Position numbers and translations under genes: made by a program. A stretch of 35,024 nt of DNA from Sphingomonas trueperi (GTDB lineage Bacteria > Pseudomonadota > Alphaproteobacteria > Sphingomonadales > Sphingomonadaceae), in the NCBI RefSeq assembly GCF_011927635.1, contig NZ_JAATJB010000025.1, positions 1 to 35,024 of the forward strand, in the 5' to 3' direction. Under the pieces are notes generated by a model that saw only the letters and a list, made by a program, of their open reading frames with translations, had not been told where the DNA came from and did no database searches. Below, in pieces: positions 1-7,077 of this stretch. The number at the start of each line of letters is the position of its first letter. The first letter of the stretch is position 1.

Positions 1-219
1 ATCGGCTCCGCTACGCTACGCCTCCCGCCCAGGCTGGCATCACAGGCGCGCATCAACTAACTATGCAACCGGACCAGTCGTCGCAGGCAGTCCACGTCCC
101 CAGCATCTTCTCCACGACACCCAGCATTCGCTGCGATGCTTCTTCGCAAAGAGCTTGCTGAGCCGGTCCCGCATGAGTGACGTCGCGAAGCGAGCCTGAT
201 CCACTGGCAAAGTCCGACG
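1..219. other. No supported gene at left edge
   Basis: This stretch lies downstream of the 6-phosphogluconolactonase gene. A 65-codon leftward frame spans 53-250, but it overlaps the end of that gene and shows no ribosome binding site or recognisable motif. I see no convincing terminator hairpin. The operon may continue beyond the window edge. Confidence 0.4.
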
Positions 220-951
220 CTATCGGCTCCAGAACAGATCGGGCTGGCACTTCGCTTTAGCTAAGACGATGCCGAGCGGCATCTGCGACTCCGCACCCTC
301 ATCCAAGGCCCGTTTGACGACTTCCAACTTGTCCCGGCCGCAGCCGGAAATCAGCAGTCGCTTTGCCGAGAGAATGGCACTCAGGGTCAACGTCACCCTT
401 GGCACCGGCGCCTCGGCCGGAAGCGGCACGGGCCTGACGCCCGCGACGCGCCTCCAGTCAGGATAACGCATCGCGACGGAAAGGTCGGGTCCGGGGAGGA
501 GCGAGGCAACATGCCCATCCAGGCCGAACCCTAGCCAGACCAGATCCAGCGGCCAAGCCAGGTCCGAAAGCCTCAGCTCGGCTGCGTCTGCCGCCGCGGC
601 AGGATCATCGAACGGTGGTCTTGCGAGAGGGATGAGCTGTGCTTGCCCCGCCGCGAAATATCTCTCCAGCAGACCATAGTTGGACAGTCGGTCGCGTGGC
701 GGCACGAGGCGGTCGTCGGTGGGGATGATCGTGACTCCACGCCACCCGCTCGCGCGCGGTGCAAGGAATTCGAACGCGCGCACAGGCGACCGGCCACCTG
801 GAAAGGCGACGAAGGCGGCGCCTTCCGTATCTAGACGATCGGTGATGATGCCCGACACCTCTCGGACCAGGCTCTCGGCCAAATGCTCCGGAGTGGCAAA
901 CCCATGCCATAGCGGCTCAGGCACACCAAGGACTTCCGGCTCCTCCGGCAC
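220..951 (-). CDS. pgl: 6-phosphogluconolactonase
   Basis: The 243-residue product matches the length and pattern of 6-phosphogluconolactonase (NagB/DevB superfamily), which hydrolyses 6-phosphogluconolactone to 6-phosphogluconate in the cytosolic oxidative pentose phosphate or Entner-Doudoroff route. Visible motifs are the FPGGRSP phosphate-binding loop (about residues 49-55), TDDRLVP with SNYGLL (about 77-92), and the catalytic-region GFGLDGHVASLLPG (about 141-154). The start is a GTG abutting the TAA stop of the glycine-zipper gene, so the two genes are very likely one operon with coupled translation. Family assignment is strong. Regulation from the CTGA-N6-TCAG element at 1624 through the upstream gene is inferred. 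No zwf or edd is visible beside it, so it may supplement chromosomal enzymes. Confidence 0.9.
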   Translation of the reverse strand: MPEEPEVLGVPEPLWHGFATPEHLAESLVREVSGIITDRLDTEGAAFVAFPGGRSPVRAFEFLAPRASGWRGVTIIPTDDRLVPPRDRLSNYGLLERYFAAGQAQLIPLARPPFDDPAAAADAAELRLSDLAWPLDLVWLGFGLDGHVASLLPGPDLSVAMRYPDWRRVAGVRPVPLPAEAPVPRVTLTLSAILSAKRLLISGCGRDKLEVVKRALDEGAESQMPLGIVLAKAKCQPDLFWSR

Positions 952-1560
952 TTAGCGGCGTCGCCAGTGGCGCTTGTACCAGTATCGGTGATAGGGATAG
1001 GGCCTGTAGATCCAGTGGCCCCCGTACCATACCCAGGGATCATACCACGGCGGCGCCACATAGACGTGCGGATAGACGGGTGGCGGATAGAAGGGCTCGG
1101 GCGCTGCCTTGACCACGAACCCGGGCGGACAGTCGGGGCTGGCGTTCCTCGCGATGGCGCTGCCCGCGACCGCGCCTGCACCCGCGCCAAGGACGGTGGC
1201 CGGGGCTCTATCGTAGCGACCGGCGAGCCCTGAACCAGCAAGCGCTCCAATCAGCCCGCCGATCACCGCGCCTGCAGCGACGTTGCTTCGGCGGTCCGCA
1301 ATACAGTTTTCTGCCGCCCACCGTTCGGCTTCGCGGCTGTAGCGATCGTCCTCCTCGCGCTCGCGGTCCGACTGCACGAACCGGCCAGGAGACGGCTTGT
1401 AGCCAGGCGGCGGCGGTACGTTGTACTGCTCGCTGCGGCCTTCGGTTGGGCTTGAAGACGAAGCGGTGGAAGTCTGCGCACTCGCGGGATTCCCGCATGC
1501 GAGAAGCAATGTCAGGATTGTGGCGCAGCGAACCGGACTAGCAGGCATTTCAAGGCCCAT
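952..1560 (-). CDS. Exported glycine-zipper protein with Pro/Tyr/Trp-rich tail
   Basis: From the ATG at 1560 the product is 202 residues. It begins with a signal peptide ending near NPASA-Q, followed by a Ser/Thr-rich stretch, a charged helix rich in Arg/Glu, and a glycine-zipper membrane segment with repeated GxxxG/A spacing (GAVIGGLIGALAGSG, then GAGAGAVAGSA). The C-terminus is rich in Pro, Tyr, Trp and His and ends KRHWRRR. Glycine-zipper proteins of this kind sit in or at the envelope; no enzymatic role is evident. The frame is open back to 1611, but a start there would lie only about 12 bases from the operator at 1624-1637, so the 1560 start (or the ATG at 1548) is preferred. It is directly followed by pgl. 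Confidence 0.75.
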   Translation of the reverse strand: MGLEMPASPVRCATILTLLLACGNPASAQTSTASSSSPTEGRSEQYNVPPPPGYKPSPGRFVQSDREREEDDRYSREAERWAAENCIADRRSNVAAGAVIGGLIGALAGSGLAGRYDRAPATVLGAGAGAVAGSAIARNASPDCPPGFVVKAAPEPFYPPPVYPHVYVAPPWYDPWVWYGGHWIYRPYPYHRYWYKRHWRRR

Positions 1561-1623
1561 CCTTGGAGAAGCCCACCGAGGCGGGATCATCGGCTTCGCT
1601 ATGCGCAACACCTCCGTCCGGCA

Positions 1624-1637
1624 CTGATCTAGCTCAG
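1624..1637 (-). promoter_or_regulatory. Crp/Fnr-type operator, site A (CTGATCTAGCTCAG)
   Basis: The 14-bp near-palindrome has the TGA-N6-TCA core of Fnr/FixK-family sites. Its centre lies 70 bp before the preferred ATG (1560) of the glycine-zipper gene. If centred at -41.5, transcription would start near 1589; only a weak -10 (CATAGC on the minus strand, 1603-1598) is seen there. It is one of a family of such elements in this window. Confidence 0.65.
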
Positions 1638-1673
1638 ATCACGAAGGCGCTTTCGGTTCGATCGGGAGCGACT

Positions 1674-2549
1674 TCAGGACTGCCGCTCATTCCGAGATCT
1701 GCTGATGAGCGCCTCGTGCACCGCTCGGCCCGAATAGGCGACGAGAAGATCGCACGAGCCGGTGAAGTTGACGCCGGCATCGCCAGCGACGATCCACACG
1801 CCGCCGGGCTCAATCGGCTCCGATCCCACGACCGCTTCGCCCCGGAGGGGTATCAACCAGACCGGCTCGCCTCGCCGCGGCGCCAGAATGCCAGTGAAAG
1901 CGTCGGCCCAGCGTTCCACCACGAACGGCCCTCCGGCGGCAAGCACCCGCCTGCCCCGCGCCAACTCGAATGGGGCGAATGGAGCCTCGTAGGGCGCCGG
2001 GCGGGCAGCCTCCACCGCCTCGTCCAGATGGAGCTCGCGATTGCTACCATAGTCATAGAGCCGATAGGTGACGTCCACATTCTGCTGAATCTCGATCAGG
2101 CTGAGCCCTGCGCCTATGGCGTGGATCGTGCCTGCCGGCGCGTACCAGAAGTCACCCGCTCTTACCGGCTTCCAATCGAGCAGCGCCACGATCGAGCCGT
2201 CCTTCGCTGCGGCCCGCAGCCGGTCTTTTGCAATCGGCTCGCGCAATCCCATGGCAATGCTCGCCCCTGGCTCTGCCTCGAGGATATGCCAGGCTTCGCT
2301 CTTGCCCCGGGGAAGCCCATGCGCCTTCGCGGTGGTGTCATCAGGATGAACCTGGACAGAGAGCCGCTCGCTTGTGAACAAGTGCTTGACCAGCAGCTCT
2401 GGTTCACCAAGCCCGCTCCCGCGCGGAACCTCGAACCAGATTTCGCCGATGGGCTCCTCGCCCGCACTCACGTCATCGCACCCAGGTCCAAGCGACCGCC
2501 GGCCCCAGGGCTTTCTGACCGTTTTTGTCACCAAGCGGAAGACCGGCAA
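1674..2549 (-). CDS. manA: Mannose-6-phosphate isomerase, class I (short form)
   Basis: The enzyme interconverts mannose 6-phosphate and fructose 6-phosphate in the cytosol. The 291-residue product carries the class I zinc-cupin signatures: KPWGRR near the N-terminus, QVHPDD (about residues 66-71), GKSEAWHIL (about 82-90) and PAGTIHAIG (about 138-146). These supply the Gln, His, Glu and His metal ligands. It is shorter than E. coli ManA (about 390 residues), as in other short bacterial forms. The start is TTG, preceded by a purine-rich AAGGGGAGGGG stretch, and lies 17 bp after the upstream exported-protein gene, so the two are probably cotranscribed. With GH130 upstream it suggests a mannoside-to-fructose-6-phosphate route, but no phosphomannomutase is visible here. 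Confidence 0.9.
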   Translation of the reverse strand: MPVFRLVTKTVRKPWGRRSLGPGCDDVSAGEEPIGEIWFEVPRGSGLGEPELLVKHLFTSERLSVQVHPDDTTAKAHGLPRGKSEAWHILEAEPGASIAMGLREPIAKDRLRAAAKDGSIVALLDWKPVRAGDFWYAPAGTIHAIGAGLSLIEIQQNVDVTYRLYDYGSNRELHLDEAVEAARPAPYEAPFAPFELARGRRVLAAGGPFVVERWADAFTGILAPRRGEPVWLIPLRGEAVVGSEPIEPGGVWIVAGDAGVNFTGSCDLLVAYSGRAVHEALISRSRNERQS

Positions 2550-2566
2550 GGCGTTCCCCTCCCCTT

Positions 2567-3085
2567 CTAGAAGTTCGAGCGGCAGTGGCGGGCGTAATGG
2601 AGCCCTCTGAGGAAGCCACGCCGCGCGTAGCCCGCGTCGATTGCGGCATTCAGGCGCCGCTGCGCGGGAGCGGCGCCTGTTATCTCCCGGACGATTCCGC
2701 GGAAGGGGATCAAGGCATTGACCACGGACCTGCCGCCGGCTTCGGCTATTCTCCCGGCCCGATTTTCTCGTCTTTGGCGCGCAGTGGTAAAATCAGGGCC
2801 CAGGACGTTGCTCAGTTCCTTGATCGCCTCTGTGAGCTCGCGGCAGGTTCCAAGCTTCTCCACGCTATATGGATCCTCTGCGGCCTTGAGGAGCACCGGC
2901 GGAATCTCGGTCCTGGCGACACCCACATCGTGGGCGGGCTGCACGACAATCTTGCCCGCGCGGTCCAACACCTCGCCGACCGGCTGCTGAGGCTTCCCGT
3001 CCTGCGCAAGCGCGCCAGCACCGCTAAGCGGAAGCGCAATCAGAAGTACTGACCGGAGCAGGCAATGGGGCAAGGTGTGCGGCAC
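2567..3085 (-). CDS. Small exported protein of unknown function
   Basis: I do not recognise a family. From GTG at 3085 the product is 172 residues, with a signal peptide (hydrophobic core LLRSVLLIALPLSGAGALA, cleavage before Q-D-G). The mature part is about 145 residues, mostly helical in character, with an Arg-rich centre and a C-terminal GYARRGFLRGLHYARHC segment. An ATG at 3172 is in frame, but it lies inside the operator at 3164-3177. The GTG is preceded by a GGAG box and fits a promoter with a TACAAA -10 at 3141-3136 (minus strand). manA follows after 17 bp. A role in envelope stress is only suggested by context. Confidence 0.7.
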   Translation of the reverse strand: MPHTLPHCLLRSVLLIALPLSGAGALAQDGKPQQPVGEVLDRAGKIVVQPAHDVGVARTEIPPVLLKAAEDPYSVEKLGTCRELTEAIKELSNVLGPDFTTARQRRENRAGRIAEAGGRSVVNALIPFRGIVREITGAAPAQRRLNAAIDAGYARRGFLRGLHYARHCRSNF

Positions 3086-3135
3086 GCAGGCAGCTCCACG
3101 AGATCGCGCGTCGGCGGCGCCGATAGACGAAGTGC

Positions 3136-3141
3136 TTTGTA
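3136..3141 (-). promoter_or_regulatory. Candidate -10 box (TACAAA)
   Basis: On the minus strand 3141-3136 reads TACAAA. It sits exactly where a -10 box should be if the element at 3164-3177 is centred at -41.5, giving a predicted start near 3129 and a leader of about 44 nt before the GTG at 3085. Confidence 0.45.
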
Positions 3142-3163
3142 AGCAGTGAAGCCGTCCGGCTGG

Positions 3164-3177
3164 CTGACCCATGTCAG
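3164..3177 (-). promoter_or_regulatory. Crp/Fnr-type operator, site G (CTGACCCATGTCAG)
   Basis: This is a perfect 5+5 inverted repeat, CTGAC-N4-GTCAG, in the gap between the GH130 gene and the exported-protein gene. Its centre is 85 bp before the GTG at 3085, with a well-placed -10 candidate. It implies that the exported-protein/manA pair has its own promoter. Confidence 0.65.
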
Positions 3178-3219
3178 TCGGATTGCTGCGACCCCGTTAC
3201 GTTCCCCGTGCGTTACCGC

Positions 3220-4509
3220 CTAATCCATCGCGGCCAACAGAGCATCAACGGTCAAGGTCGAAAAGGCAGTGAAGCTGTCTGCGACGCCATATGGGAGCAA
3301 TATGTCGTTCCCGCTCAGCAGCGCGCCGCAGCTATAAACGACGTTCGGGACGTAGCCGTATCGCTCCTCCGGGGACGGGCGCAGCAGCGGCCGGCGTGTG
3401 CGGGCGATCACATGGCTGGGATCGGATCGATCGAGAAGGCACGCACCGATGCAATATTCCCGCATCGCTCCAACGCCATGCGTGAAGACGAGCCAACCAT
3501 CGGCAGTTTCGATCGGCGATCCACAGTTGCCGAGCTGTGTGAATTCCCATGTCCATTGCGGGTTTACGATCCTGATGCCCCCGTCCCAGTGATGCAGGTT
3601 CTCGGACAGCAGAAGCCAAATATTCTCATTGTCGTGCCGGCCGAGCATCGCGTAACGGCCCTCGATCAGGCGGGGAAACAGCGCCATTCCCTTCGAGGCG
3701 GCGATCGGTCCCTCGAGCCGGTGCATCTTGAAGTCGATGAAGTTTCGGGTGGTGAGCAGCTCCTGGGCGATTCCTCGTCCCCCGACCGCCGTGTAGGTCC
3801 CTGCAAACAGTGTCGACCCGTCCTCCAGTTCGAGGCTGGTGAGCCGAAGATCCTCAATGCCGCCGCGCTGCCGCTCGAGGATCGGGAAGAGGACTGTCTC
3901 CGACAGGTTGTGACTGTCTTCGCAATGAAGACGCACCGCACCATCATCGTTTTGGGGATATTCGATTAGGGGCGTGGCCGCCAGCGGGCTCGCCGCATCT
4001 AGGACGATGTCTCTCCCTGGCTGCCAGGTGCCCGTTCTGAAGGCGATGGACGAAAGATGCCCTTCGCCGATCGCCCGCAGCGAGAGGATGAACCGCAGCG
4101 CGCCTGGCGGACAACCCGACTGATCCGGATGCCTGACGATGCTCGGGTTGAACAGAGCAGCCGACTGGTAGGCATATTCTTCGCTGAAATAGGCGCCGAT
4201 CAGCTTTGCGCGAGCGCCACTCGCCGAGAAGCCCCCGCGGAGCAGTTCTCTGGCGTTCTCGTAGCGCTGGAGAAAGACCTTCTCCACGTCGCGGTGGCGG
4301 CCGCAAAGAACACTCAGCAGCCGTGCGTACTCGTCCGCCAATTCATCCTCAGACAGGCCGAGGATCCGCCCGACGATGCGCTCGGCCCGGGTCTGACCCT
4401 GCTCCAAGGCATTCGGCGAGTCGCCGGGCATGAACGTTCGTATAACCGTTCTTCGATGGTCGGGTTTGATGAAGTGCGGACTTCGCAGGATCGGAACGTC
4501 CGCACTCAT
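3220..4509 (-). CDS. Glycoside hydrolase family 130 protein (mannoside phosphorylase-like)
   Basis: The 429-residue product resembles GH130, a five-bladed beta-propeller family whose characterised members are mostly inverting phosphorylases of beta-1,4- or beta-1,2-mannosides that release mannose 1-phosphate. Supporting features are the N-terminal helical extension (SRAD/RAERIVGRILGLSEDE-like segment, about residues 40-58), FNPSIVRHPDQ (about 120-130), LSETVLFPILERQRGGIEDLRL (about 203-225), the GTYTAVGGR strand and the C-terminal PYGVADS. There is no signal peptide, so it is cytosolic. It lies 88 bp downstream of yfdX and upstream of manA, so a path from mannoside to mannose 6-phosphate and fructose 6-phosphate is plausible. 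Substrate specificity cannot be read from the sequence, and hydrolase activity also occurs in this family. Confidence 0.8.
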   Translation of the reverse strand: MSADVPILRSPHFIKPDHRRTVIRTFMPGDSPNALEQGQTRAERIVGRILGLSEDELADEYARLLSVLCGRHRDVEKVFLQRYENARELLRGGFSASGARAKLIGAYFSEEYAYQSAALFNPSIVRHPDQSGCPPGALRFILSLRAIGEGHLSSIAFRTGTWQPGRDIVLDAASPLAATPLIEYPQNDDGAVRLHCEDSHNLSETVLFPILERQRGGIEDLRLTSLELEDGSTLFAGTYTAVGGRGIAQELLTTRNFIDFKMHRLEGPIAASKGMALFPRLIEGRYAMLGRHDNENIWLLLSENLHHWDGGIRIVNPQWTWEFTQLGNCGSPIETADGWLVFTHGVGAMREYCIGACLLDRSDPSHVIARTRRPLLRPSPEERYGYVPNVVYSCGALLSGNDILLPYGVADSFTAFSTLTVDALLAAMD

Positions 4510-4596
4510 CTACTTATGTTTCCCCTCGTTGCCGACCGGCGGAACCGTCGAACCTGCGCGCGCCGGCGCCTGCCGCATTGCTTGGAGAGCGCAAGG

Positions 4597-5505
4597 TCAC
4601 TTCTTCTCCGCAGGCTGACTCGACTCCGTTGCCTTCTTGAAGCGCTCGCGGATCTTGTCGAAGATGCTGGTCGCCGCGCCCTTGTTCTTGGTGCCGTCCT
4701 CGATCTCGTCGACCGTCTTCAGAAGGTCCTTCATTTCGTCCTTGGTCGCATAGCCGAGCGCCTGACCGAGCCGGAGCTGCTCGCGCGCAGTGGTCAGCAG
4801 CCGCTGTATCTTCGCCTCGTCTCCGGCGCCCCGCTGTGCGTTCGCGGCCAGCTTGCGCGCCTCTTCGATTGCCGCGCTTGCCCGCGTAAGCGGGAGCGGG
4901 TGGATCACGTCGCGGACCACGATCGTGCTGAGCGCCGCTTCGAGCGCCGCCTTCGCTTCATCGAGCTTGTTCTGCGCGACCAGGACCGCGGCCGCCTTGA
5001 TCGCGTCCGGGTAGGTCGCGAGCGGGAGATTGCTGACCCGCACGACGGTCTCGCTCGCCAGCCCGTCGATGAGATGGCGTGCTTCCTGCAGCCGCCCATC
5101 CTCGAGCGCGTCCTCGGCCGATTTCCGCAGCGCATTCACGGCGTCCACCGAACCCAGGACGTCGTAGCTGACGACGCTGACGTCGACCGGGGCGAGAGCG
5201 AGGCTGGGGTTGCGCGCGAGCACGATTTCCAGCTTGCCCGTCGCGCGCTCGAGAGCGGCGGTCGCGGCCTTGGCATCCTTCTTGTCGAGCGCGGCAAGAG
5301 CATTCTCTGTCTCCTGCAGCGCCGAAACGGCGTCCTGGAGCAGCTCTTCGCGATCGACCGGCGGGGCCGGCGTCGCCTGCGCGGTGGCGTTGTTCGCCGC
5401 CGTGGTCGTGTTCTCGGCGGCCTGGTTGTCGGCGTCCTGCTTGGAACAGCCCGCCGTCAAGATGAGGGCCGAGGCTGCGGTCGCGGCGAAAAGACTGCGT
5501 TTCAT
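4597..5505 (-). CDS. YfdX-family lipoprotein
   Basis: The 302-residue product begins with a lipoprotein signal peptide (MKRSLFAATAASALILTAGC; lipobox LTAGC, acylated Cys20), so it is probably anchored in an envelope membrane facing the periplasm. A low-complexity Ala/Thr/Asn linker (about 25-48) leads to an Ala-rich, helical YfdX domain (about 50-260) with the typical SVVSYDVLG, LDGLASETVV-like and LPLATYPDAIKAA segments. YfdX proteins are associated with acid and other stress in enterobacteria; the biochemical role is unsettled. The C-terminus is a charged KIRERFKKATE tail. The start is supported by an AAGGGA box 6 nt upstream. It follows the DUF5335 gene by 31 bp, consistent with one operon. 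Confidence 0.85.
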   Translation of the reverse strand: MKRSLFAATAASALILTAGCSKQDADNQAAENTTTAANNATAQATPAPPVDREELLQDAVSALQETENALAALDKKDAKAATAALERATGKLEIVLARNPSLALAPVDVSVVSYDVLGSVDAVNALRKSAEDALEDGRLQEARHLIDGLASETVVRVSNLPLATYPDAIKAAAVLVAQNKLDEAKAALEAALSTIVVRDVIHPLPLTRASAAIEEARKLAANAQRGAGDEAKIQRLLTTAREQLRLGQALGYATKDEMKDLLKTVDEIEDGTKNKGAATSIFDKIRERFKKATESSQPAEKK

Positions 5506-5536
5506 GATCTTCCCTTTGGTTGTTGAGGATACGGGC

Positions 5537-5872
5537 TCATTGGTCGGGAGCGGGCAGCGCCAGCGGCCGCCTCAGCTTGATGAGGTGATTCGTTCCGTCG
5601 CGATCGATCACTGCGATCGCCGCAACGCCATCGCCGGATTCTTCGACATAGATCGACTGCGGGTGGCGGATCATGTGATCCAGCCCCTCGAGCGTCACAC
5701 CGACCAAGTCATCCTTGTGGTCATAGAAGATTCCGGTGATCGGCAGGTATTGCGCTTCGATCTGATCGCCGAGTTCGAGCGATGCGACTTCGATTTCGGC
5801 TCGAAGCCCGGTCAGGCCGCGGGACACGCGGTTCAGATATTGAGGCCATTCCGCCTTAGGAACGACGTTCAC
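5537..5872 (-). CDS. DUF5335-family protein
   Basis: The 111-residue soluble protein resembles the DUF5335 family: an N-terminal PKAEWPQYLNRVSRGLTG segment, a central EVASLELGDQIEAQYLPITGI strand region, YDHKDDLVGVTLEGLDHMIRHP, and a C-terminal acidic DGVAAIAVIDRDG strand. The function is unknown; such genes are often found beside Hsp20 and other stress genes. The start is GTG, with an AAGGAG box 8 nt upstream. Its first 17 bp overlap the end of a possible upstream small gene (5856-6161), which would give translational coupling. yfdX follows closely. Probable control by the operator at 6212 is inferred. Confidence 0.8.
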   Translation of the reverse strand: MNVVPKAEWPQYLNRVSRGLTGLRAEIEVASLELGDQIEAQYLPITGIFYDHKDDLVGVTLEGLDHMIRHPQSIYVEESGDGVAAIAVIDRDGTNHLIKLRRPLALPAPDQ

Positions 5873-6161
5873 GGTTCGACTCCTTCACAAAGGGCGAGGG
5901 ACCGCTCGCCGGGGTTTCTCGTCGAGAGAGGATATCGGCCGTCCCGCATCGAGCCCCCGGTCCGCGGGGCGCGGTTTGCCGCAGCGCTTCCTCCGGAAAA
6001 GCTGCGAATTGGGGAATGCCTTGGAAGTCCGGGGCACAGTTTCCCGAGCCGCTTCCCAACATCTTGAACATCGGATCTTGATCCACCCGGCCGCCCGCTG
6101 GCGGGGCCAGCGAGGGCGGTGAGATCGCGATCTTGGCCGATATCCAGCTCAACGCGCTCAT
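5856..6161 (-). CDS. Possible small leader gene, 101 residues, unknown
   Basis: From ATG at 6161 an open frame of 101 codons runs into the DUF5335 start. I do not recognise the product. It starts with an amphipathic MSALSWISAKIAIS segment, then a Pro/Gly-rich stretch and a basic C-terminus. In its favour: a GGAG box 8 nt upstream, third-position G+C near 70 percent, a Crp/Fnr-like operator centred 57 bp upstream (the same distance as for the small gene at 12371), and a 17-bp overlap with the next gene. Against it: no recognisable family and unremarkable composition. It may instead be a long untranslated leader; another overlapping leftward frame (to 5869) is less supported. Confidence 0.42.
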   Translation of the reverse strand: MSALSWISAKIAISPPSLAPPAGGRVDQDPMFKMLGSGSGNCAPDFQGIPQFAAFPEEALRQTAPRGPGARCGTADILSRRETPASGPSPFVKESNRERRS

Positions 6162-6211
6162 CGATATTCTCCAGGTAGCGCCTGGAATTGCAGGCCCGGC
6201 CCTCAGCCGCC

Positions 6212-6225
6212 CTGACATAGCTCAG
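6212..6225. promoter_or_regulatory. Crp/Fnr-type operator, site B (CTGACATAGCTCAG)
   Basis: The same 14-mer, as its reverse complement, occurs at site D (12308). It lies in the divergent gap between the DUF5335/yfdX operon and the first Crp/Fnr gene, 57 bp before the possible leader-gene ATG (6161) and 128 bp before the regulator ATG (6347). It could serve either direction; the -10 candidates are weak on both sides. Confidence 0.65.
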
Positions 6226-6278
6226 CTTTCTGCCGGTCGAACTGTGGCACGACTCGGCCATTGGGATTGCCCTAACCC

Positions 6279-6308
6279 GTGACATATGTTACGCACAGTG
6301 ACATGTGG
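6279..6308 (+). repeat. Tandem GTGACAT(A/G)TG repeats ahead of Crp/Fnr gene
   Basis: GTGACATATG (6279-6288) and GTGACATGTG (6298-6307) are direct repeats 19 bp apart. The second, extended to GTGACATGTGG, recurs identically at 7017-7027 ahead of the other Crp/Fnr gene. GTGACA resembles a -35 box. No clear -10 is found at 17 bp from either copy here, although TTATTA and CATATG lie nearby. Confidence 0.4.
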
Positions 6309-6346
6309 AACGGCTTATTAGCTCATATGAGACGGAGGCGCCCGCG

Positions 6347-6988
6347 ATGAATCGCGGGCGAAAGGTCGTTCCTCCGCCTCTAGGAAATGGCTTCAACTCC
6401 AAACTCATCATGTTGAAGGACCGCCAGGAACTCCCTGCACGGCCCGAGTCGGATGGCCTCTACTGGATCCTCTCCGGCGCCATCCAAACCAGCATCATCT
6501 CCGAGGATGGTCGCCGCTGGATCGGCGGCTTCTACCTGCCGGGGGAATTCATCCTGCTCGAACGCGACGAGGTGCGCAGCCAGTTCGCCCAGGCCCTGTG
6601 CCCGACCTCGCTCATCATGACGGATCGCAGCGTGCTCGAGGGCCTGTCGCAGTTCGATCACTTCACATGCGCCACGATCACGACCTGGTTTCTGCGCACC
6701 TATCGGGTCGCGCTCCGCACCGGTTTCCTGCTCGGACGGTCGAATGCCATGGAGCGGCTGGCGTTCTTTCTTCTCGATCTCATGCAGAGGCTGGAAGGGC
6801 GCCGCCACTTCCATCTGCTTATGTCCAGAGCCGACATCGGCGACCATCTCGGGCTAACCAGCGAGACTGTGACGCGTACCTTCACCCGGCTCCAGCGGCA
6901 TAATTATGTGCAGGTGAATGGCCGCAACCTTGAAATCCTGGATCCGATCGGGCTTGCGCGTCTGGCGGCGGCGGTGGTCACGACCTGA
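6347..6988 (+). CDS. Crp/Fnr-family transcription regulator (E-T-V-T-R recognition helix)
   Basis: The product is a cyclic-nucleotide-binding-fold plus winged-helix regulator of 213 residues. The start is ATG 6347, with GGAGG 8 nt upstream; an in-frame GTG at 6305 lies within a promoter-like repeat and is less likely. The N-terminal beta-roll (about 15-110) includes GLYWILSGAIQTSI and FYLPGEFILLE. A long dimerisation helix follows. The helix-turn-helix reads MSRADIGDHLGLTSETVTRTFTRLQ (shown in parts: DIGDHLGL, then SETVTRTF). Glu and Arg occupy the positions of Fnr E209 and R213, and Thr replaces S212. There is no N-terminal cysteine cluster, so a 4Fe-4S oxygen sensor is unlikely and the signal is unknown. 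It is the best candidate to read the CTGA-N6-TCAG sites. Confidence 0.88.
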   Translation: MNRGRKVVPPPLGNGFNSKLIMLKDRQELPARPESDGLYWILSGAIQTSIISEDGRRWIGGFYLPGEFILLERDEVRSQFAQALCPTSLIMTDRSVLEGLSQFDHFTCATITTWFLRTYRVALRTGFLLGRSNAMERLAFFLLDLMQRLEGRRHFHLLMSRADIGDHLGLTSETVTRTFTRLQRHNYVQVNGRNLEILDPIGLARLAAAVVTT

Positions 6989-7016
6989 CAGGGCCGCAGC
7001 CGAGGCAGCCACCGGT

Positions 7017-7045
7017 GTGACATGTGGGCCCACTGCTGCTATAGC
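7017..7045 (+). promoter_or_regulatory. Sigma-70-like promoter of second Crp/Fnr gene
   Basis: GTGACA (7017-7022) and TATAGC (7040-7045) are separated by 17 bp, which fits a housekeeping promoter starting near 7052, about 26 nt before the ATG at 7078. The -35 region is part of the 11-mer GTGACATGTGG shared with 6298-6308. Confidence 0.5.
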
Positions 7046-7077
7046 GCACTGGCTATGCGAACGGGGTCGGACTGCGA

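Noticed and set aside
53..250. 65-codon leftward frame at the left edge
   Set aside because: It overlaps the end of pgl, has no ribosome binding site and no recognisable motif.
1563..2570. 335-codon rightward frame opposite manA
   Set aside because: It is the antisense shadow of a clear ManA sequence; the long open frame is due to high G+C.
4057..5526. 489-codon rightward frame
   Set aside because: Arg/Leu-rich antisense product of yfdX and the GH130 gene, with no domain features.
5869..6285. 138-codon leftward frame
   Set aside because: It covers operator site B and lacks a good start; the 5856-6161 frame has better start signals.
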